A stretch of 7,768 nt of DNA from Rhodocyclaceae bacterium (GTDB lineage Bacteria; Pseudomonadota; Gammaproteobacteria; Burkholderiales; Rhodocyclaceae), in NCBI GenBank assembly GCA_025361105.1, contig JANYAW010000417.1, positions 1 to 7,768 on the forward strand, given 5' to 3'. The translations under genes and the position numbers were made by a program. Under the pieces are notes generated by a model. That model was given only the letters and a program-made list of their open reading frames with translations. It had not been told where the DNA came from and ran no database searches. Of the stretch, positions 1 to 5,425 are shown one piece after another. Within the stretch, counting starts at the first letter, position 1, and every line of letters starts with the position of its first letter.

Positions 1-695
1 TCATTGACGCGGCTCATAGTAAAACGCTCAATCTGTGGTGATATCTGGTGCCTCGCGGCAAACGCCAGCATGCTGTCAATCGCGCTACGCGGACCGGTGG
101 GAGAACCGGATACTTCGCGTTGTTTTTGAATCAAGCGAAACGGTACCAGTGGCATTGGCTCAATCGCCGAACCGACAAAATGCAGGCGGCCTTGTCGCGA
201 CTCGAGACGACCCGGTGAGCACCGAGTTGCAACGCTTCGGCGTGTTTTGATTCGCTGGAACTGAAGGCCGTTACTTCGCAACCCCAGGCGCGCAGGAACT
301 TCAATGCAATATGGCTGAGGCCGCCGATGCCGACGACACCTACCCTCTGCGTTGGCTTGATGCCGAAATGCAGCAGCGGGTAAAAAACGGTGATGCCACC
401 GCAGAGCAAAGAGCCGACGGCGCTGCTCTCAAGCGCATCGGGGACCGGAATCGCCCACACCCAATGCACCCGCACACGGTTGGCAAAGGCACCGTGACGT
501 CCGATGATGGTTCGTCCGGCGTTGACGCAAAGATGCTGGTCGCCATCCAGACAGGTGTGGCAATGCATGCAGCTTGATGAATTCCAGCCGATGCCGACCC
601 GCTGTCCGATTTTCAGTCCGGGCGCGTTTTCGCCCAGCGCAACAATGCGGCCCATGCGCTGACTGTACTCATGACTATCTCCCCGGAATGTAGTT
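1..695 (-). pseudogene. Remnant of a zinc-dependent alcohol dehydrogenase (YahK/CAD-like group)
   Basis: This is a broken medium-chain alcohol dehydrogenase that runs off the left edge. Positions 655 down to about 190 read as one frame with the structural-zinc set C-x2-C-x2-C-x7-C, the LLCGGITV segment carrying a catalytic-zinc cysteine, and the nucleotide-binding GIGGLSH. Near 183-199 the reading is lost and the family match continues in another frame down to position 3 (LHFVGSAIEP, then SGSPTG and AARHQI). About 30 residues of the cofactor domain that normally lie between these parts are missing, with a change of frame. The amino end is also gone: the CGVCH-type first zinc site is absent, and scraps resembling the PGHEIV motif (YIPG, EIV) occur in different frames at about 668-695. 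With catalytic ligands and part of the Rossmann fold lost, an active enzyme is very unlikely. It lies 37 bases downstream of the Rieske gene on the same strand. Motifs and frames are read directly from the sequence; the family assignment is from memory. Confidence 0.85.
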
Positions 696-732
696 CGCCG
701 ATACCTTGCGCTTGGTCACAAGATCCGCCGAA

Positions 733-1842
733 TCAAATCGCCGAGTTTGCCTCACCCATCACTCGCCGATAAAACTCATGGAAATGCTGCATGCCGTCTT
801 CCATCGGTGATTGATACGGGCCAACTTCGTTGCGGCCTTGAGCAAGTAGCGCACGACGACCTCGATCCATACGTTCGCCGATTTCGTCGTCTTCGCGGGC
901 GGTTTCGCGGTAGGCGGCTTGTTGGGTTTTAATTAGTTCTGGTTCAAACAGGGCGATTTCTTCGGGGTAGTAGAACTCGACGACGTGTGTGGTTTTGTCG
1001 ACTGCACGCGGAATCAGGTGCGACACAATCAGCACGTGCGGATACCACTCGATCATGATGTTTGGGTAATAGGTGAGCCAGATCGCGCCGTGTTTGGGTG
1101 GCTCGCCTTGGTTTTGATCGAGTACGCTTTGGTGCCATTTGGCGTACATCGCCGAACCTGGTTTTGCCACTGATCGCGCGCCGACACGCTGCACTGAATG
1201 CCAGTCGCCAAATTGCCAAACTAGCTCTTCACAGTTCACCAAACCGTTCAAGCCCGGATGAAACGGCTCGACGTGGTAGTCCTCCAGATAAACCTCAATG
1301 AAGGTTTTCCAGTTGTAGTTGCATTCGTGTTGCTCGACGTGATCAAGTCGGTAGCCGCTGAAATCAAGATCGTTTGCGACACTTAGTCCAGCCATGTCGG
1401 CGGCGGGTGAGCGTGGACCCTTGAATAATAAGCCTTGCCAGTTTTCGAGTTTGGTCTTGGCTAAATTGAGGCAAGGGTTAGCCGGAAAATGCGGCGCGCC
1501 GAGCAGCTCACCTGTAGCGTTGTAGGTCCAGCGATGTATCGGGCAGACGATGTTTCTTGCGTTGCCCGCACCTTCCAGCATGATGGCTTGGCGATGGCGA
1601 CAAACATTCGACATCTCGTAAAAACCATCGGCTTGATGGCTAATCAAACGCCCGTGGTCGTGCCATTCTTGTGAGCGATAGTCGTTGATTTCTGGTGCCA
1701 TCAACACATGACCGACGTAGCCGGGCCCAGCATCAAAGATTATTTTTTTTTCACGTTCAAAACGCTGCTGGTCAAAATACCAATCGACCGGAAATTGCGA
1801 TGCAGCGGGAGCAAGTGCAGAGTGTTTACCGATATCAGACAT
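733..1842 (-). CDS. Rieske-type aromatic ring-hydroxylating oxygenase, alpha (catalytic) subunit
   Basis: A 369-residue Rieske non-heme iron oxygenase, probably cytoplasmic. The [2Fe-2S] motif is C81-x-H83 and C100-x2-H103 (CRHRQ and CPIHRW). The mononuclear iron site is in EDYHVEPFH, with D188 as the bridging aspartate and H190 and H195 as ligands; D318 or D319 in REDDEIGERM is the likely carboxylate ligand. Such enzymes use O2 and electrons from a reductase to hydroxylate or demethylate an organic substrate. The substrate cannot be read here, and no ferredoxin, reductase or beta subunit is adjacent. Length is normal for a single-subunit alpha protein. I chose the ATG at 1842, which has a weak GGA 9 bases upstream; a GTG at 1911 would add 23 residues with no family character. 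A run of nine A on the coding strand (1743-1751) encodes E31-K32-K33-I34 and is a possible slippage site. The downstream alcohol dehydrogenase is dead, so a joint pathway is no longer supported. Confidence 0.92.
   Translation of the reverse strand: MSDIGKHSALAPAASQFPVDWYFDQQRFEREKKIIFDAGPGYVGHVLMAPEINDYRSQEWHDHGRLISHQADGFYEMSNVCRHRQAIMLEGAGNARNIVCPIHRWTYNATGELLGAPHFPANPCLNLAKTKLENWQGLLFKGPRSPAADMAGLSVANDLDFSGYRLDHVEQHECNYNWKTFIEVYLEDYHVEPFHPGLNGLVNCEELVWQFGDWHSVQRVGARSVAKPGSAMYAKWHQSVLDQNQGEPPKHGAIWLTYYPNIMIEWYPHVLIVSHLIPRAVDKTTHVVEFYYPEEIALFEPELIKTQQAAYRETAREDDEIGERMDRGRRALLAQGRNEVGPYQSPMEDGMQHFHEFYRRVMGEANSAI
1743..1751 (-). repeat. Nine-base A tract (coding strand) inside the Rieske gene
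   Basis: Nine consecutive T on the plus strand, read as A on the coding strand, lie about 30 codons into the oxygenase gene. The tract sits in the codons for E-K-K-I. Slippage by one base would shift frame and truncate the protein early. Whether it varies cannot be told from one sequence; conserved Lys/Ile codon choice is the plain alternative. Confidence 0.6.
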
Positions 1843-1969
1843 GAGAAAGAATCCATGTGGGGCGCTTGAGATTCGACGATGGGAAAAAGTCGAGCAAGCG
1901 ATCAACGGCACGGCGCCGAGATTGGCATTTTAGCGGGTTGCTGCGATGACGGTGGCGATACGGGGAATT

Positions 1970-1988
1970 CGTAAAGCATTGCTTTGCG
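1970..1988. repeat. Inverted repeat around AAAGCATTGCTTT
   Basis: A 6-base perfect inverted repeat around a single central base (1973-1985), extended to about 8 pairs with one G-U pair if read as RNA with a 3-base loop. No T run follows on either strand, so it is not a standard terminator. Its place in a divergent intergenic region fits an operator or a leader hairpin; this role is inferred. Confidence 0.5.
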
Positions 1989-2000
1989 CCCGTGTAGCGG

Positions 2001-2020
2001 CTCGGCTGTGCAAAGCCGAG
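2001..2020. repeat. Hairpin with 7-base perfect stem CTCGGCT/AGCCGAG
   Basis: Perfect 7-base arms (2001-2007 and 2014-2020) flank a 6-base loop GTGCAA. It lies about 90 bases upstream of the transporter start. There is no following T run, so a transcription terminator is not supported; it may be a leader stem-loop or a regulator site. Confidence 0.5.
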
Positions 2021-2032
2021 ACTCCGCATCAG

Positions 2033-2044
2033 CACCAACTGGTG
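2033..2044. repeat. Short palindrome CACCA-AC-TGGTG
   Basis: Two perfect 5-base arms with a 2-base centre, the third inverted repeat within 75 bases. Short palindromes of this size occur by chance, so the case rests on clustering with the two preceding hairpins in a divergent promoter region. Confidence 0.35.
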
Positions 2045-2108
2045 AATTTTGAGTCGAAGTCGGTTTATTCGAGCTTTCACCATCCGCAGTCAGGCATACA
2101 CTTTTGCG

Positions 2109-3776
2109 ATGATTGCACTGCTTGAAGCGAAACGTGTGGGGCTGTTTGGCCGTGCACATTTCATTAACAATATCGTCGCCGGCCTTGTGGTTGGTGTGGT
2201 GGCACTGCCTTTGGCGATGGCGTTTGCGATGGCTAGCGGTGCGAAACCTGAGCAGGGAATTTATACCGCCATCGTCGCAGGATTTTTGGGTTCCGTTTGC
2301 GGCGGTAGCCGTCTGCAAATCTCCGGGCCGACCGGCGCGTTCATTGTCATCCTCGCAGCAATCACCGCCAAGCATGGTATCGGCGGTCTGCAAGTAGCGA
2401 CGCTGATGGCCGGATTGATGTTACTCGCGCTGGGTGCGGCGCGGCTTGGTACGGTCATCAAGTACATTCCACACCCGGTCATTATTGGTTTTACCAGTGG
2501 CATTGCAGTGATTATTTGGGTCGGGCAATGGAAGGACTTTTTTGGTTTGCATGCCGCGCCGAATGCGGTGCAGTTTCACGACAAATTGGCGAGTTTGTTG
2601 GTCGCGCTGCCAGACTTTCACCCGGTCACATCAGCACTTGCGCTGCTGGCATTGATGCTGACGATATACAGTCCGAAGCTGTTCAAACACGTTCCCGGGC
2701 CGCTGGTGGCGATGGTGGTAATCACCATAATTCAATCCGCATTTCAGTTCCCCGGCGTGGCTACCATAGGCAGCGCTTTCGGCGGGATTCCGCAGACACT
2801 GCCCGCGTTTCAAGTGCCGCAAGTATCAGCTACCGAATTAGTGCAATTGATCGGTCCGGCGTTCACCATTGCCTTGCTCGGCGCGATTGAATCTTTGTTG
2901 TCGGCCGTGGTGGCCGATGGCATGGCGGGCGGGCGGGCCAATGGTACAGCGCTGCCGCGTCACGATCCGAATCAGGAATTGATTGGTCAAGGCATCGCCA
3001 ATATCGCCGCGCCACTATTCGGTGGGTTCGCAGCGACTGGCGCGATTGCGCGCACGGCGACCAATGTCCGCAATGGCGCGACCAGCCCATTGGCTGGTAT
3101 CACGCACGCGGTTTTATTGCTCCTGGTTGTATTGCTTTGCGCGCCGCTGGCCGATCACATTCCACTTTGTGCGCTGTCGGCCATTTTGTTTGTGGTGGCC
3201 TGGAATATGGCCGAGGCACATCATTTTTGGCATCTCGCGCGCACCGCTCCGCGCAGCGATGTGATTATTTTGCTCATCACCTTTGGCCTGACCGTAATCA
3301 CGGATATCGTCATCGCGGTGAATGTGGGAGTCATATTGTCATCACTCATATTCATGCGGCGGATGGCACAGGCGGTGGAGATTCAGGACGAAACCAGCGA
3401 GCACGAATGGCTGATGCCACCCAGCGCGACCAATGGGCAGCGGATGATTTACAGCATCGACGGCCCATTCTTTTTCGGCGCAGCGGAAAAATTGCAATCC
3501 ACGCTGGCCAGCGCACAACAACATGTCGAAGCGGTCTTACTCAGATTGGGGCGCGTGCCGTTTATCGACGCGTCTGGTCTTGAGGCATTGAGTGAATTGG
3601 TCAACAATTTTCAAGCGGCGCACACGCATGTCGCGCTGTGTGAAGTGCGCGCTAATGTGATGAGCAAAATAGTCCGCAGTGGTATTGCCGATAAGGTCGG
3701 TCGCGAGAATATTCACGACTCATTAAGCGACTGGATTGCTGCCAGTGCACCTCAGAAACCGGCGGCGACTCAGTAG
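2109..3776 (+). CDS. SulP-family anion transporter with C-terminal STAS domain
   Basis: A 555-residue inner-membrane secondary transporter of the SulP (SLC26-like) family. The transport domain fills residues about 20-415 with many hydrophobic helices. It shows the family segments ISGPTGAFIVIL (71-82), IESLLSAVVADGMAG (260-274) and GGFAATGAIARTATNVRNGATSPLAG-type loop at 305-330. The STAS domain follows from about residue 438 with IDGPFFFGAA (450-459) and the DASG loop (487-490). Members carry sulfate, bicarbonate or C4-dicarboxylates; the overall look is closest to the DauA/YchM type, but the substrate cannot be decided from sequence. The ATG at 2109 begins at the usual distance before the first helix; a TTG at 2049 would add 20 atypical residues. 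No strong Shine-Dalgarno is visible. It ends 15 bases from the convergent sco gene and has no obvious link with oxidase assembly. Confidence 0.92.
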   Translation: MIALLEAKRVGLFGRAHFINNIVAGLVVGVVALPLAMAFAMASGAKPEQGIYTAIVAGFLGSVCGGSRLQISGPTGAFIVILAAITAKHGIGGLQVATLMAGLMLLALGAARLGTVIKYIPHPVIIGFTSGIAVIIWVGQWKDFFGLHAAPNAVQFHDKLASLLVALPDFHPVTSALALLALMLTIYSPKLFKHVPGPLVAMVVITIIQSAFQFPGVATIGSAFGGIPQTLPAFQVPQVSATELVQLIGPAFTIALLGAIESLLSAVVADGMAGGRANGTALPRHDPNQELIGQGIANIAAPLFGGFAATGAIARTATNVRNGATSPLAGITHAVLLLLVVLLCAPLADHIPLCALSAILFVVAWNMAEAHHFWHLARTAPRSDVIILLITFGLTVITDIVIAVNVGVILSSLIFMRRMAQAVEIQDETSEHEWLMPPSATNGQRMIYSIDGPFFFGAAEKLQSTLASAQQHVEAVLLRLGRVPFIDASGLEALSELVNNFQAAHTHVALCEVRANVMSKIVRSGIADKVGRENIHDSLSDWIAASAPQKPAATQ

Positions 3777-3791
3777 TGACTTAGTGGTAAC

Positions 3792-4382
3792 TTAGTCGCC
3801 AGCCAGCAGCCGCTTCAGATCTTGAGCGATTTGTGGTGCCGTATCTTCATGCTTGAGATACAGTCGCAACTTACCTTTGGCATCAATCACGTAACTACCC
3901 GATGAGTGATCCATCGTGTAGCTACCGGGTGTTGTGCCTGGGCTTTTCTGGAAAAAAATTTTGAAATCTTTGGCTACTGCAGCGGTGGCGTTCGCGTCGC
4001 CAAAAACGCCGAGAAATGATGGATGAAAAGCCGGAACGTATTGCGCCAGCAAGGCCTGCGTGTCACGCTCGGGGTCGATGGTCATGAATACAACTTGAAC
4101 TTTTTCAGCATCACTTCCAAGCAGGGACATGACTTCGCGCATCTTGGTCAACACGGTCGGGCAAACATCTGGGCATTGGGTGTAGCCAAAGAAAATCACT
4201 ACTACTTTGCCTTGGAAATCGCCGAGTTTGCGCGGCTTACCAGTGTGGTCGGTGAGCGTTTGCGCCAGACCGGCGCTGCCAATTTCGGTGCCAGTGAGGT
4301 CGGTGGAGTTGAACACTGGGGGCTTGCTGCACGCCAGCAGTAAGGCCATTGCCAGCAAGGCGCTCCAACGCAGGATACCCAT
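3792..4382 (-). CDS. sco: Sco1/SenC-family copper chaperone, predicted lipoprotein
   Basis: A thioredoxin-fold copper-binding protein that helps assemble the CuA centre of cytochrome c oxidase subunit II on the periplasmic side of the membrane. From the ATG at 4382 it has 196 residues. A short signal segment ends in LLLAC, so C18 fits a lipobox cysteine and the protein should be a lipid-anchored outer face protein of the inner membrane. The copper ligands are visible: CPDVC (C70 and C74) and H159 in the MDHSSGSYVID segment. The TIDPERDT segment is also typical. A TTG at 4397 would add 5 residues and overlap ctaB; the ATG leaves 4 bases after the ctaB stop, so the two genes are almost certainly co-transcribed and translationally linked. 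Complete by length for the family. It converges on the SulP gene with a 15-base gap and no visible terminator. Confidence 0.95.
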   Translation of the reverse strand: MGILRWSALLAMALLLACSKPPVFNSTDLTGTEIGSAGLAQTLTDHTGKPRKLGDFQGKVVVIFFGYTQCPDVCPTVLTKMREVMSLLGSDAEKVQVVFMTIDPERDTQALLAQYVPAFHPSFLGVFGDANATAAVAKDFKIFFQKSPGTTPGSYTMDHSSGSYVIDAKGKLRLYLKHEDTAPQIAQDLKRLLAGD

Positions 4383-4386
4383 ATGG

Positions 4387-5373
4387 CTAAATAGCAATGT
4401 AGTGGTCGATTAGCAGTGCGGCGAACAACAAAGCCAGATACATAATCGACCAACGAAAGCTTTTCTTTGCTATCTCATCGGTATACCGTCGCCACACCAA
4501 CCAAGCGTAGGCCAAAAACACGGCATCCAGAATCACCACGCTGACGAGGTAAAACCATCCGGCCATGCCAATGGCAAATGGCACCAGCGTCACTAAGGTT
4601 AAGCCGACCGTATAAAGGAAAACGTGGCGACGGGTGTACTCTGCGCCATGCGTAACCGGCAACATCGGAATACCCGCTGCGGCATATTCCTGGGTCCGAT
4701 ATAGCGCCAAGCTCCAAAAGTGCGGTGGCGTCCAGACAAAAATAATCAGAAACAGCATCCAAGCTTCGCCTGGTGTCGTGCCGGTCACGGCCGCCCAACC
4801 AAGCACTGGCGGCATCGCACCGGACGCCCCACCGATGACAATGTTCTGGGATGTGTTCGGCTTGAGAAACACTGTATAGATGATGGCGTAACCGACGAAG
4901 GTGGCCAACGTGAGCCACATGGTGTAGGGATTGATAAAGACATCCAACAGCCATAAGCCAAGGCCGCCAATGAGCGCCGATAGTACCAGCGTTTCGATGG
5001 AATTCACTTGGCCTCGTGGTAGCGGTCGCCCGCGTGTGCGCGCCATAACGGCATCGACTTTTTGTTCAATCAGGCAATTCGTTGCCGCCGCCGCACCAGC
5101 CACCAAGCCGATACCGAGCGTGGCAAGGACCAATATGCGCCATGGCACCATGCCTGGGGTGGCGAGAAACATGCCAATCACTGCGCAGAAAACGATCAGC
5201 GAATTGACACGCGGTTTGGTCAACTGAAAATACTGATGCAGTCGATTGGTAGTGCCTTGAAGGGTGAGGGCAAGAGCTTTCAAACGCTGAAGGATCCAAT
5301 GAGTTGAGACTGGTTCAAATTGAGCGCCGAACAAGATTCCACGGGGCTTTGAACGGAGCGGCAAGTCTACCAC
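4387..5373 (-). CDS. ctaB: Protoheme IX farnesyltransferase (heme O synthase)
   Basis: An integral membrane UbiA-superfamily prenyltransferase that adds a farnesyl group to heme B to make heme O, the precursor of heme A. Conserved sites: the N99-C-L-I-E-x3-D107-x2-M-x-R112-T motif followed by GRPLPRG, the TPPHFW segment (215-220), and YRTQEYAAAGIPMLPVTHG around 225-243. The helix-rich body shows the expected membrane segments. The GTG start at 5373 is preceded by a good Shine-Dalgarno (GGGAG with 7-base spacing), giving 328 residues, about 30 longer than usual before the QYFQLTKPRVNSL core. A TTG at 5283 would give a more standard 298 residues with a poorer ribosome site. It precedes sco by 4 bases and faces away from the HCO-like gene. 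The expected partner ctaA, which turns heme O into heme A, is not beside it. Confidence 0.95.
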   Translation of the reverse strand: MVDLPLRSKPRGILFGAQFEPVSTHWILQRLKALALTLQGTTNRLHQYFQLTKPRVNSLIVFCAVIGMFLATPGMVPWRILVLATLGIGLVAGAAAATNCLIEQKVDAVMARTRGRPLPRGQVNSIETLVLSALIGGLGLWLLDVFINPYTMWLTLATFVGYAIIYTVFLKPNTSQNIVIGGASGAMPPVLGWAAVTGTTPGEAWMLFLIIFVWTPPHFWSLALYRTQEYAAAGIPMLPVTHGAEYTRRHVFLYTVGLTLVTLVPFAIGMAGWFYLVSVVILDAVFLAYAWLVWRRYTDEIAKKSFRWSIMYLALLFAALLIDHYIAI

Positions 5374-5425
5374 GCTTATACTCCCACCCCTTCTCCAGCC
5401 TTGCTAAGCCACACGTGCCGAAGCC
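5374..5425. promoter_or_regulatory. 52-base divergent gap between ctaB and the HCO-like gene
   Basis: Both outward genes must be served from this gap or from within each other's 5' coding ends, since only 52 bases separate the two starts. A TATACT box (5377-5382, plus strand) resembles a -10 element for the HCO-like gene, but no -35 match lies 16-18 bases upstream and it overlaps the ctaB ribosome-binding region. A CACGTG palindrome sits just before the plus-strand ATG. Shared control of the two genes is inferred from geometry only. Confidence 0.4.
5381..5385 (-). promoter_or_regulatory. Ribosome-binding site supporting the GTG start of ctaB
   Basis: On the minus strand GGGAG, within a purine-rich stretch ending GGTGGGAG, lies 7 bases before the GTG at 5373. 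It is the best Shine-Dalgarno seen among the gene starts of this window and is the main reason to prefer the long ctaB start over TTG 5283. Confidence 0.6.

Larger units (their letters stand above)
1843..2108. promoter_or_regulatory. Divergent intergenic region between the Rieske gene and the SulP transporter
   Basis: A 266-base stretch without a convincing gene, which must hold the promoters for both outward-facing genes. It contains three short inverted repeats, annotated separately at 1970-1988, 2001-2020 and 2033-2044. A weak -10-like element for the minus strand (TAAAAT, plus-strand positions 1927-1932) lies about 85 bases before the Rieske ATG but has no good -35 partner. I see no strong sigma-70 promoter for the transporter. 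Longer readings from GTG 1911 or TTG 2049 extend the flanking genes into this region but lack family similarity. Confidence 0.55.

Noticed and set aside
1..250. Programmed frameshift joining the two dehydrogenase frames
   Set aside because: A frameshift would not restore the roughly 30 missing residues of the cofactor domain nor the missing amino end; deletion is the simpler reading.
1741..1751. T9 run as a terminator tail
   Set aside because: It lies inside the conserved Rieske coding sequence with no adjacent hairpin.
2001..2020. Rho-independent terminator
   Set aside because: The stem is good but neither strand has a following T run, and no gene on either strand ends just before it.
1902..2393. 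163-residue minus-strand open frame overlapping the transporter start
   Set aside because: It is antisense to the conserved SulP membrane domain, has low-complexity polar composition and matches no family I know; a shadow frame.
4475..4954. 159-residue minus-strand open frame within ctaB
   Set aside because: It lies in another frame of the strongly conserved ctaB and shows no domain features.
5377..5382. TATACT as a sigma-70 -10 element for the HCO-like gene
   Set aside because: No -35 match at 16-18 bases, and the bases overlap the ctaB ribosome-binding region; kept only as a weak note.
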